A stretch of 6,380 nucleotides of DNA from Polynucleobacter sp. (GTDB taxonomy: Bacteria > Pseudomonadota > Gammaproteobacteria > Burkholderiales > Burkholderiaceae). Positions 1 through 6,380 of this stretch are shown here, piece after piece. Numbering within the stretch: the first letter of the stretch is position 1; every line of letters starts with the position of its first letter. Made by a program: the position numbers and the translations under genes. The stretch is taken from assembly GCA_023253245.1 (NCBI GenBank), contig JALRHB010000078.1:1-6380 (forward strand), in the 5' to 3' direction. The notes under the pieces were generated by a model. The model was not told the DNA's origin, did no database searches, and was given only the letters and a program-made list of their open reading frames with translations.

Positions 1-802
1 CAATGCGAGTTTCACAAGCGTTATGTGGGGCGCCCCATTTAGGCCTCTCTTCTTCGCTGTCTAAGCGCAAATTCACCATCAAAATCTGCTCGCGCCGACC
101 TCTAAACAAAGCTAAGGCACGATGTGATGGAATGAGCTTAATTGGCTCAGAATAGTCAAAATAATCTGCAAATTTCTCGCCCTCTTGCTCTTTACCAGGA
201 ATTACTTTTGACTCAACGACCCCATGGTCTAACAAATAAGTCCTGAGAGACTGCACCAAACCAGCATCCTCTGCAAAGCGTTCCATCAAAATTTGACGCG
301 CCCCCTCTAGTGCAGCTTTAGCATCAGGCACTCCAGGATTATCAACACCATCGGCCTGAAAGGCTTCTTTTAGATATTTAGCTGCCTCCGCTTCGGGAAT
401 CAGATTTGGCTCATTGAGTAAATCATTTGCCAAAGGCTCTAAGCCAGCTTCCAACGCTATTTGAGCTTTGCTGCGCTTTGGCTTGTAAGGCAAATAGAGG
501 TCCTCTAAGCGCGTCTTATCCTCTGCCAACATGATGGTTTTAAGCAAATCTGGGCTCATCTTCCCTTGTTCTTCAATAGAAGTAACAATTGCCTTTCTAC
601 GATCTTCTAACTCACGCAAATAACTAAGACGCGTTTCGAGTAAACGCAATTGCGCATCATCAAGACCACCGGTAAGCTCTTTTCGATAACGAGCAATGAA
701 GGGTACGGTTGCACCCTCATCCATCAACGCAATAGCTGCGGTCACTTGAGCTGGTTTAGCAGATAGTTCTTGGGCAAGTCGTTGTTCAATCGATGGCAAC
801 AT
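1..802 (-). CDS. tex: Tex, S1-type RNA-binding transcription accessory protein (N-terminal part, cut by window edge)
   Basis: The reading frame runs from an ATG at 802 to the left edge without a stop: 267 codons plus one base. Tex proteins are usually about 770-790 residues, so roughly the first third is visible. The visible protein begins MLPSIEQRLAQEL and carries Tex N-domain hallmarks: FIARYRKELTGGLDD at residues 35-49, EDLYLPYKPKR at 100-110, and FADYFDYSEP followed by PSHRALALFRGRREQIL at 211-241. The YqgF-like, helix-hairpin-helix and C-terminal S1 domains of the family would lie outside the window. Tex is a cytoplasmic nucleic-acid-binding protein connected with transcription; its exact job is not settled. 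The start is firm because an in-frame TAA lies five codons upstream and the first residues match the family. No strong Shine-Dalgarno is present; the nearest purine run is AAAAGTG. A terminator separates it from typA, so it probably has its own promoter. No frameshift or internal stop was found. Confidence 0.93.
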   Translation of the reverse strand, partial: MLPSIEQRLAQELSAKPAQVTAAIALMDEGATVPFIARYRKELTGGLDDAQLRLLETRLSYLRELEDRRKAIVTSIEEQGKMSPDLLKTIMLAEDKTRLEDLYLPYKPKRSKAQIALEAGLEPLANDLLNEPNLIPEAEAAKYLKEAFQADGVDNPGVPDAKAALEGARQILMERFAEDAGLVQSLRTYLLDHGVVESKVIPGKEQEGEKFADYFDYSEPIKLIPSHRALALFRGRREQILMVNLRLDSEEERPKWGAPHNACETRI

Positions 803-823
803 AAATACGCACTTTTAATTATT

Positions 824-852
824 TATATACTTTTGATTTCATTGAAGAACAA
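824..852 (-). promoter_or_regulatory. Candidate promoter for tex
   Basis: Reading the minus strand, TTGTTC at 852-847 (3 of 6 to the sigma-70 -35 consensus) is followed after 17 bases by TATATA at 829-824 (4 of 6 to the -10), within an AT-rich run. It lies just downstream of the typA terminator and 21 bases before the tex ATG, so the untranslated leader would be very short. The placement is logical because tex needs a start site after the terminator, but the boxes are weak and AT-rich DNA yields such matches by chance. An alternative -10, TATAAA, lies two bases further downstream. Confidence 0.33.
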
Positions 853-875
853 AAGCCACCCGTAGGTGACTTTTG
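844..875 (-). terminator. Factor-independent terminator after typA
   Basis: On the minus strand, arm CAAAAGTCACC (875-865), loop TACG (864-861) and arm GGTGGCTTTTG (860-850) form an 11-bp stem followed by a T-rich run (TTTTGTTCTT). As RNA the stem is fully paired, including one U-G wobble, and is capped by C(UACG)G, a member of the very stable UNCG tetraloop class. On the plus strand the wobble becomes a C/A mismatch, so the hairpin fits transcription leftward out of typA. It starts 18 bases after the typA stop. The U-tract is interrupted by G and C, so termination may be incomplete. Confidence 0.75.
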
Positions 876-893
876 TTGTCTAGCTGAGCGAGA

Positions 894-2711
894 TTATTCG
901 CGTGAAGCTTTCTTGCGCTCATGCTCCTTAAGATAACGCTTGCGAATACGAATGCTCTTAGGGGTTACTTCAACCAATTCATCGTCATCGATAAATTCAA
1001 CTGCATACTCCAAGTTCATCGCAATTGGAGTAACTAAGCGAACTGCTTCATCAGTGCCAGAAGCGCGAACGTTGGTTAGTTGCTTACCCTTAATTGGATT
1101 AACAACCAAGTCATTATCACGACTATGAATACCAATCACCATCCCTTCATACAAAGGATCTCCAGGACTTACAAACATGCGACCACGGTCTTGTAATTTC
1201 CACAATGCATAGGCAACGGCCTCACCATCATCTTGGCTAATCAATACACCATTGTGACGCTCGCCCAAAATGCCCTCTTTCGCGGGCGCATAAGAATCAA
1301 AAGTGTGGCTCATCAGTCCATTACCACGGGTCATGGTCATAAAGTCACCCTGAAAGCCAATCAAGCCACGGGCAGGAATGCGATACTCAAGACGAGTGCG
1401 ACCTTTGCCATCACTCACCATATCAAGCAATTCTCCTTTACGCTTACCCAAATCCTCCATCACAGCGCCCTGCGTAGTGTCTTCAACGTCAACTGTTAAG
1501 TTTTCATATGGCTCCATCTTTACACCATCAACTTCATGGAACACAACACGTGGACGAGAAACGGCCAATTCGTAGCCTTCACGACGCATCGTTTCAACTA
1601 GGATGGTTAGGTGCAACTCACCGCGACCAGATACTTCGAAAACAGTGTCATCATCAGTGTCTTTAACACGCAAAGCCATATTTGATTTCAATTCACGCTC
1701 CAATCGCTCGCGAATCTGACGGCTTGTCACAAACTTACCCTCACGCCCAGCTAACGGGCTGGTATTCACCATAAAATTCATGGTTAAGGTTGGTTCATCA
1801 ATCTTGAGCATTGGCAAAGCCTCAGGAGTATCGGGCGCACAAATCGTTGTCCCAATCGCCAAATCTTCAATACCATTAACCAATACAATATCGCCCGCTT
1901 GAGCTTCATCAACTAACTCACGCTCAAGACCCCGGAATTTAAGCACCTGATTGATCCGCCCCTTGCGCTGAACACCATCAGGACCGTCCATAAATACAAC
2001 ATCCATCAAAGGCTTCACGGTTCCTCGGTTAATACGGCCAACACCGATCTTACCGACATAAGTGCTGTACTCAATAGAAGTGATCTGTAACTGCAAAGGA
2101 CCATCGGGATTGTCATCACGCACTGGAACATGCTTTAAAACAGCATCAAACAAAGGACGCATATCCCCTTCGCGAACATCATCTGTGAGACCTGCATAAC
2201 CATTTAAACCAGATGCATAAATCACTGGGAAATCTAACTGCTCTTCAGTAGCACCCAACTTGTCAAATAACTCAAAAGTTGCATTGATCACATAATCAGT
2301 GCGAGCACCTGGCCTGTCAACTTTATTGATCACTACAATTGGTTTTAAGCCGAGTGCTAAGGCTTTCTTAGTTACAAAACGGGTTTGTGGCATAGGACCT
2401 TCAACTGCATCCACCAAAAGCAATACACCATCAACCATCGAGAGAACGCGCTCTACCTCGCCACCGAAGTCAGCATGCCCTGGCGTATCTACGATGTTGA
2501 TATGAGTGCCATCATATTCCACCGCACAGTTTTTAGACAGAATAGTAATGCCACGCTCTTTTTCCAAATCATTGGAGTCCATGACCCGTTCGGTCACTTT
2601 TTCATTTGAGCGAAATGTGCCAGATTGGCGGAGAAGTTGATCAACCAAGGTTGTTTTTCCATGGTCAACGTGGGCGATGATGGCGATATTACGAAGTGCG
2701 CGTTTAGTCAT
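894..2711 (-). CDS. typA: Translational GTPase TypA/BipA
   Basis: The 605-residue product matches the usual TypA/BipA length of about 605-610. It is a ribosome-binding GTPase of the EF-G/LepA superfamily, involved in 50S assembly and in growth at low temperature or under stress. The GTPase motifs are intact: AHVDHGKT at 13-20 (P-loop), ERGITI at 52-57 (switch I), DTPGHADF at 75-82 (switch II), NKVD at 129-132 and ASGL at 166-169. A beta-barrel domain II follows from about 205, then EF-G-like modules (GRGELHL at 362-368, PARGLIGFQGDF at 446-457). The BipA-specific C-terminal region includes KQLTNVRASGTDEAV at 543-557 and a basic end, RIRKRYLKEHERKKASRE. The ATG start gives the expected MTKRALRNIAIIAHVDHGKT beginning. 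It follows truB by 71 bases and ends just before a terminator, so it is probably the last gene of the infB-rbfA-truB-typA transcript, perhaps with a promoter of its own. No missing key residue was seen. Confidence 0.97.
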   Translation of the reverse strand: MTKRALRNIAIIAHVDHGKTTLVDQLLRQSGTFRSNEKVTERVMDSNDLEKERGITILSKNCAVEYDGTHINIVDTPGHADFGGEVERVLSMVDGVLLLVDAVEGPMPQTRFVTKKALALGLKPIVVINKVDRPGARTDYVINATFELFDKLGATEEQLDFPVIYASGLNGYAGLTDDVREGDMRPLFDAVLKHVPVRDDNPDGPLQLQITSIEYSTYVGKIGVGRINRGTVKPLMDVVFMDGPDGVQRKGRINQVLKFRGLERELVDEAQAGDIVLVNGIEDLAIGTTICAPDTPEALPMLKIDEPTLTMNFMVNTSPLAGREGKFVTSRQIRERLERELKSNMALRVKDTDDDTVFEVSGRGELHLTILVETMRREGYELAVSRPRVVFHEVDGVKMEPYENLTVDVEDTTQGAVMEDLGKRKGELLDMVSDGKGRTRLEYRIPARGLIGFQGDFMTMTRGNGLMSHTFDSYAPAKEGILGERHNGVLISQDDGEAVAYALWKLQDRGRMFVSPGDPLYEGMVIGIHSRDNDLVVNPIKGKQLTNVRASGTDEAVRLVTPIAMNLEYAVEFIDDDELVEVTPKSIRIRKRYLKEHERKKASRE

Positions 2712-2717
2712 GTGAAG

Positions 2718-2722
2718 CTTCT
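2718..2722 (-). promoter_or_regulatory. Weak ribosome-binding site of typA
   Basis: AGAAG on the minus strand ends 6 bases before the typA ATG, a normal spacing, and matches AGGAG at 4 of 5 positions. It overlaps the 8-base palindrome GAAGCTTC (2714-2721). It supports the chosen start, though the match is modest. Confidence 0.45.
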
Positions 2723-2750
2723 AAGGGTTAAGAATATGAAATTCGGGTTA

Positions 2751-2777
2751 ATTAAAGTTAATAAAGCAATAAGTCAA
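2751..2777 (-). promoter_or_regulatory. Possible secondary promoter ahead of typA
   Basis: In the AT-rich truB-typA gap the minus strand has TTGACT (2777-2772, 5 of 6 to the -35 consensus) and TTTAAT (2756-2751, 5 of 6 to the -10). The spacer is 15 bases, shorter than the favoured 16-18. An alternative TAATTA (2754-2749) has 17-base spacing but matches poorly. This would let typA be transcribed apart from the upstream genes. The gap of 71 bases, against 3 and 14 at the other junctions, makes an internal promoter plausible but does not show it. Confidence 0.3.
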
Positions 2778-2782
2778 AAAGG

Positions 2783-3694
2783 CTAATGTGCTTGAGAGAT
2801 CAGGCGCTTAGGGTGCAATACCCCAGAGCGCCAATCACCAGTGCCAATAAAATTGTGCGGGGCTGCTGTCGCACGATATATGCGTACTAATGCCTCAATT
2901 GATTGCAAATTCAGTGGGACGCGTTGCCCCATTTCAAGGCGTTTAGCTTGCTGTTCATCTACCGTTAAGTGAGGCAAGGTTTGCAATAAAGCATCAACGG
3001 GCAATATATAAGAAGAGCTATCCTGCAGACCCTTTTGAATCGACTCTAGAGAGAAAGATTGCTCTAGAGTTAAATGACCCACTTCGGTTCTTCGTAAACC
3101 AAGCAAGTGGGCTCCACAGCCCAGAGCCCTACCGATGTCTTGAGCCAGCACACGAATATAGGTGCCCTTACTGCAACTGACTTCTAGAGTGGCCTGAGGC
3201 CAATGAATGTTTGTCCAGCGAATATGATGAATCGTAATATTGCGTGGGGCACGTTCCAATTCAACTCCTACACGCGCATACTCATATAAAGGCCTGCCGT
3301 CGCGCTTTAGAGCTGAATACATGGGTGGAACTTGGCTGATCGGCCCAGTAAAAGCAGGCAGCAATGAATCTAGAGCCAATTTCAATGAGGCATCATCAGT
3401 AAATGTAGGCAAAGGAAACTCTTCAATCAGCAATCCCTCAGCATCCCCAGTGTCAGTACACTGACCAAATTTGACCTCAGCAATATAAGTCTTATCGGCT
3501 TCAAGTAAATCTTGTGAATACTTTGTTGCTTCACCTAAGCAAATTGGCAGCAAGCCTGTAGCCATTGGATCGAGAGTACCGGTATGCCCTGCTTTTTCTG
3601 CATTCAATGCCCGCTTAATGGCGGTCACTGCACCTTGCGAGCTCATCCCAGCAGGCTTATCAAGCAAAACAACACCATCGATTCTTACTGACAT
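2783..3694 (-). CDS. truB: tRNA pseudouridine(55) synthase TruB
   Basis: The 303-residue product is of normal TruB length. It converts U55 in the T-loop of most elongator tRNAs to pseudouridine and also helps tRNA fold. The N-terminal family motif GVVLLDKPAGMSS is at residues 7-19. The catalytic aspartate is D42 in HTGTLDPMATGLLP (37-50). Y70 in DKTYIAEVKFG corresponds to the active-site tyrosine (Y76 in E. coli). VPPMYSALKRDGRPLYEYAR is at 122-141, and KGTYIRVLAQDIG (176-188) supplies the conserved substrate-contacting arginine R181. The C-terminal RNA-binding region includes LPHLTVDEQQAKRLEMGQRV (240-259) and ends in LHPKRLIS. The ATG lies 3 bases after the rbfA stop (TAA TTC ATG) and no strong Shine-Dalgarno precedes it, so translation is probably coupled to rbfA. 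In E. coli rpsO follows truB; here typA does, as in Burkholderiales. Two CTCTAGAG palindromes lie within the gene, both from Leu-Glu codon pairs. Confidence 0.97.
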   Translation of the reverse strand: MSVRIDGVVLLDKPAGMSSQGAVTAIKRALNAEKAGHTGTLDPMATGLLPICLGEATKYSQDLLEADKTYIAEVKFGQCTDTGDAEGLLIEEFPLPTFTDDASLKLALDSLLPAFTGPISQVPPMYSALKRDGRPLYEYARVGVELERAPRNITIHHIRWTNIHWPQATLEVSCSKGTYIRVLAQDIGRALGCGAHLLGLRRTEVGHLTLEQSFSLESIQKGLQDSSSYILPVDALLQTLPHLTVDEQQAKRLEMGQRVPLNLQSIEALVRIYRATAAPHNFIGTGDWRSGVLHPKRLISQAH

Positions 3695-3697
3695 GAA

Positions 3698-4066
3698 TTA
3701 TGCGTTCTCGTCTTTACGATCACTATCAACCGCTTGATCAATGAGCTTAGACATTTCAATACCATGCTCAACCGAACTGTCATAGTGAAAATGCAAGGTT
3801 GGGACAGTATGGATATGTAAACGCTTAAAAAGCAATGAATGTAGATAGCCGGCCTTATCTTGTAAGGCTTTTTCCGCTACCTCAGGGTCGGCCCCCAAAA
3901 CAGTAAAAAAGACTTTTGCATGCGCTAAATCTGGCGTAAGTTCGATACTCTGTAAGGTAATCAAACCTAGGCTAGGACTGCGCAACTCACGAGGGATAAG
4001 CTCGGCCAGATCTCGCTGAATCTGATCGGCAAGACGCTGGTTACGATGGGGGCTAGTTTTATGCAT
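3698..4066 (-). CDS. rbfA: Ribosome-binding factor A (30S maturation)
   Basis: The 122-residue product is a typical RbfA, a small single-KH-domain protein that binds the immature 30S subunit near the 5' end of 16S rRNA and is needed for late maturation, notably in the cold. Recognisable segments are the N-terminal helix (RLADQIQRDLAELIPRELR, 11-29), LGLITLQSIELTPDLAHAKV (33-52), the helix EVAEKALQDKAGYLHSLL (62-79), and KRLHIHTVPTLHFHYDSSVE followed by HGIEMSKLID (81-110). The C-terminal tail is short and acidic/polar (DSDRKDENA). The Ala-x-Gly kink known from E. coli RbfA reads Lys-Ala-Gly (71-73) here. The stretch LHIHTVP has His where E. coli has Arg. The ATG at 4066 lies 14 bases after the infB stop, and the short N-terminus before the first helix fits the family. 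The spacer contains no Shine-Dalgarno, which points to translation coupled to infB. Confidence 0.95.
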   Translation of the reverse strand: MHKTSPHRNQRLADQIQRDLAELIPRELRSPSLGLITLQSIELTPDLAHAKVFFTVLGADPEVAEKALQDKAGYLHSLLFKRLHIHTVPTLHFHYDSSVEHGIEMSKLIDQAVDSDRKDENA

Positions 4067-4080
4067 TATTTGAAAAACAA

Positions 4081-6380
4081 TTAAAGTGAGCGGGCAACTT
4101 CAGTAACTTCGAACACTTCTAATTGGTCGCCTTCTTTAATGTCGTTGTAGCCCTTCAATGACAAACCACACTCGACACCAGCGCGCACTTCTTTTGCGTC
4201 ATCCTTAAAGCGCTTCAATGAATCAAGCTCGCCAGACCATATAACAACGTTGTCACGTAAGAGGCGCACGCTTGAGGTACGCTTAACAACACCATCAGTT
4301 ACCAAACAACCTGCAATCGCACCCACTTTAGACACCAAGAAGACTTGACGAATCTCCACCATACCGGTGATTTCCTCTTTCTTGTCAGGCGTCAATAGAC
4401 CGCTCATAGCTGCTTTTACCTCATCTACGGCATCGTAAATAATGTTGTGATAACGAATATCAACACCATTGTTCTCAGCCAACTTGCGAGCCGCTGCATC
4501 TGCACGAGAATTAAAGCCAATAATGACTGCCTTGGAGGCAACTGCCAAGTTCACGTCAGTTTCAGTAATGCCACCAACAGCTGCATGAACAATTTGAACC
4601 TTCACTTCCGGGGTGGAAAGTTTCTGTAAAGACTGAGAAAGCGCTTCTTGTGAGCCCTGTACATCAGCCTTAATGATGAGTGGTAATAACTTCGCCTCTA
4701 TCGCACCTTCACCCATATTTTCCATCATGGTTTCAAGTTTGACAGCCTGCTGCTTAGCTAACTTCACATCGCGGAACTTGCCTTGGCGGAAGAGTGCAAT
4801 CTCACGAGCCTTACGTTCATCAGGTACCACTTGCACAGCCTCACCAGCCGCAGGAACTTCTGATAAACCTTGAATCTCCACCGGAATAGATGGGCCCGCC
4901 TCATTACATGACTTACCGTTCTCATCCAACATCGCGCGAACACGACCATAAGAAGAGCCAGCTAGAAGCATGTCGCCGCGCTTGAGTGTTCCAGATTGAA
5001 CTAGAACTGTTGCAACTGGTCCACGACCTTTATCCAAGCGCGCTTCAATTACCAAGCCTTGCGCTGGTGCGTCCTTAGGAGCTTTAAGCTCCAAAATTTC
5101 TGCTTGCAAAAGAACGTTCTCAAGCAAAGAATCAATTCCTTCGCCTGTTTTCGCAGATACGCCAATAAATGGCACATCACCGCCATACTCTTCAGGAACC
5201 ACCTGCTCAGCAACCAACTCTGTTTTTACACGCTCAGAGTTTGCCTCTGGTTTATCAATTTTGTTAATGGCAACAACCAATGGAACACCACCAGCAATCG
5301 CATGATGAATTGCCTCTTTGGTTTGTGGCATCACGCCATCATCTGCCGCCACTACCAAGATCACAATATCAGTTGCCTTAGCCCCACGAGCACGCATTGC
5401 AGTAAAAGCTTCATGACCTGGGGTATCCAAGAAGGTAATCATGCCGCGTGGAGTTTCCACATGGTATGCACCAATGTGCTGCGTAATGCCGCCGGCTTCA
5501 CCAGTAGCAACTTTTGCAGTCCGAATCTTATCGAGCAAAGAAGTCTTACCATGATCAACGTGACCCATTACGGTAACAACTGGTGGGCGCGGCAACAATT
5601 CCGCTTCGTGACTAGAGGTGCCTAAATCTAAATCTGGATCATCTAACTTTGCTGCATGGGCAGTATGTCCCATCTCTTCCACAATGATCATTGCGGTATC
5701 TTGATCTAAGATTTGGTTAATCGTGACCATTTGACCCATACCCATCAAAAGCTTAATCACTTCCGCACTCTTGACAGCCATTGCATGAGCTAATTCTGCA
5801 ACCGTGATCGTTTCAGGAACATGAACATTACGTACAACTGGCTCTGTAGGAAGCTGGAAATTAGTATCGACATTCGCTTCAGCAATTTGGCGCTGCTTTT
5901 TCCTACCGCCGCCAGACCGCCAACCACCTACACCACCAGAGACATCGCCACGCGTCTTCAGTCCGCCCGGCTTTTTGACACCCTCTTCTTGCCAAGTGGA
6001 AGAAGTTTCTGCCGATTTAATAGTTTTTCCACCAACCTTCGCTGGGGCTTTTTTCTTATCGTCAGCACCTTCAGCTTTTGCAGGTTTATGCAAAGTACCT
6101 TTTTTCGCTTCCTCTGCTGCAATTTCGCTTGGCGCCTTGAGAACACGTGCGGGCGTACTCATCATGTCACGAATAGCTAATGCTTCGGCTTCTGCAGCAG
6201 CTCGGCGCTTAGTGATATCCGCCAATTGAGCCTTACTTGCATCCGCAACTTCTTTGGCAGCTTTATCAGCTTTAGCTTTTTTATCCGCTGCCTTTGCAGC
6301 TTCAGCGGCTGCATCGACTGTAGACTTTGCTTCCTTTTCAACCACTGGTTCTGCGGCATTAGCCACTGCAAGCGCGTCAG
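4081..6380 (-). CDS. infB: Translation initiation factor IF2 (5' end beyond window)
   Basis: IF2 is the GTPase that delivers fMet-tRNA to the 30S subunit and promotes 50S joining. The frame is open to the right edge, so the true start is outside. The first in-window candidate, a GTG at 6366, is not credible as the start because the frame continues upstream and the N-terminal IF2 domain I is missing. Numbering from that GTG: an Ala/Lys-rich, probably flexible or helical region (1-110), KTIKSAETSSTW (114-125), a Gly/Arg/Lys-rich linker (134-160), the second IF2_N-like module VRNVHVPETITVAELAH (178-194) to about 235, then the G domain. Its motifs are GHVDHGKT (268-275), GGITQ (292-296), DTPGHEAF (314-321), NKID (368-371) and SAK (404-406). 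Domain II and the linker helix lead to the fMet-tRNA-binding C2 domain, with AGCLVTDG (685-692) and VECGL (731-735). P-loop-to-end length, about 493 residues, agrees with E. coli IF2. Perhaps 150-200 residues are missing upstream. rbfA follows 14 bases downstream; nusA is expected upstream. Confidence 0.97.
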   Translation of the reverse strand, partial: DALAVANAAEPVVEKEAKSTVDAAAEAAKAADKKAKADKAAKEVADASKAQLADITKRRAAAEAEALAIRDMMSTPARVLKAPSEIAAEEAKKGTLHKPAKAEGADDKKKAPAKVGGKTIKSAETSSTWQEEGVKKPGGLKTRGDVSGGVGGWRSGGGRKKQRQIAEANVDTNFQLPTEPVVRNVHVPETITVAELAHAMAVKSAEVIKLLMGMGQMVTINQILDQDTAMIIVEEMGHTAHAAKLDDPDLDLGTSSHEAELLPRPPVVTVMGHVDHGKTSLLDKIRTAKVATGEAGGITQHIGAYHVETPRGMITFLDTPGHEAFTAMRARGAKATDIVILVVAADDGVMPQTKEAIHHAIAGGVPLVVAINKIDKPEANSERVKTELVAEQVVPEEYGGDVPFIGVSAKTGEGIDSLLENVLLQAEILELKAPKDAPAQGLVIEARLDKGRGPVATVLVQSGTLKRGDMLLAGSSYGRVRAMLDENGKSCNEAGPSIPVEIQGLSEVPAAGEAVQVVPDERKAREIALFRQGKFRDVKLAKQQAVKLETMMENMGEGAIEAKLLPLIIKADVQGSQEALSQSLQKLSTPEVKVQIVHAAVGGITETDVNLAVASKAVIIGFNSRADAAARKLAENNGVDIRYHNIIYDAVDEVKAAMSGLLTPDKKEEITGMVEIRQVFLVSKVGAIAGCLVTDGVVKRTSSVRLLRDNVVIWSGELDSLKRFKDDAKEVRAGVECGLSLKGYNDIKEGDQLEVFEVTEVARSL

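Noticed and set aside
887..900. A small inverted repeat GCGA...TCGC at the typA stop codon.
   Set aside because: The stem is only 4 bp with a 6-base loop and has no T-run; the strong hairpin just downstream accounts for termination.
2714..2721. The perfect palindrome GAAGCTTC just before typA as an operator or as a hairpin hiding the ribosome-binding site.
   Set aside because: It has no loop, so it cannot fold on itself as a hairpin, and a single 8-base palindrome is expected by chance.
3965..3974. CCTAGGCTAG, a palindrome joined to a tandem CTAGG, within rbfA.
   Set aside because: It encodes the conserved Ser-Leu-Gly region of RbfA and is too short to argue for a separate function.
2652..5568. 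Similar DNA in typA (around 2652-2675) and infB (around 5542-5568), including CATGGTCAACGTG and CATGATCAACGTG.
   Set aside because: Both encode the shared P-loop GHVDHGKT or AHVDHGKT of translational GTPases, so this is protein conservation and not a DNA repeat.
5059..5625. A 188-codon open frame on the plus strand opposite infB.
   Set aside because: It lies wholly antisense to the IF2 G domain and domain II, its translation has no recognisable domain and an odd Cys/Trp/His/Asn-rich composition, and the minus-strand frame is unmistakably IF2.
5821..6180. A 119-codon plus-strand open frame opposite the IF2 N-terminal region.
   Set aside because: It is explained by the reverse complement of Ala/Lys-rich coding sequence; it has no family resemblance and no ribosome-binding site was seen.
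6364..6366. The GTG at 6366 as the start of infB, or as an internal start giving a shorter IF2 form.
   Set aside because: The frame continues open to the window edge, no Shine-Dalgarno can be seen in the 14 bases upstream, and IF2 needs its N-terminal domain. E. coli does make shorter IF2 forms from internal starts, but nothing here singles out this codon.

Overview
This window is a minus-strand housekeeping locus for translation and ribosome maturation. In transcription order (right to left) it holds the 3' part of infB (initiation factor IF2), rbfA (30S maturation factor), truB (tRNA U55 pseudouridine synthase), typA/bipA (ribosome-associated GTPase) and the 5' part of tex (S1-type RNA-binding transcription accessory protein). 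Every gene is on the same strand. Nothing on the plus strand looks like a real gene. No mobile element, CRISPR array, rRNA or tRNA gene, or phage-like gene was seen.

The organism is probably a betaproteobacterium of the order Burkholderiales. The reasons are the order infB-rbfA-truB-typA, without the rpsO-pnp that follows truB in E. coli, the IF2 with an Ala/Lys-rich N-terminal region followed by a Gly/Arg-rich linker, and the His-rich stretch KRLHIHTVPTLHFHYD in RbfA. The DNA is AT-rich for that order, which makes a small-genome freshwater lineage such as Polynucleobacter my best guess. That genus call is inference.

Layout: 1-802 is tex, cut by the left edge. 803-893 is an intergenic region with a convincing factor-independent terminator after typA and a weaker candidate promoter for tex. 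894-2711 is typA. 2712-2782 is an AT-rich gap with a possible secondary promoter and a weak ribosome-binding site. 2783-3694 is truB and 3698-4066 is rbfA, separated by 3 bases. After a 14-base gap, 4081-6380 is infB, open to the right edge. No stretch over 300 bases lacks a gene.

The genes form a functional group. IF2 places initiator tRNA on the 30S subunit and joins subunits. RbfA matures the 30S, with a known role in cold growth. TruB modifies tRNA and assists its folding. TypA is a translational GTPase linked to ribosome assembly and stress. The terminator suggests that infB-rbfA-truB-typA end as one transcript and that tex is a separate unit. I found no undescribed system here; the findings are modest points about transcript boundaries, translation signals and small sequence peculiarities.
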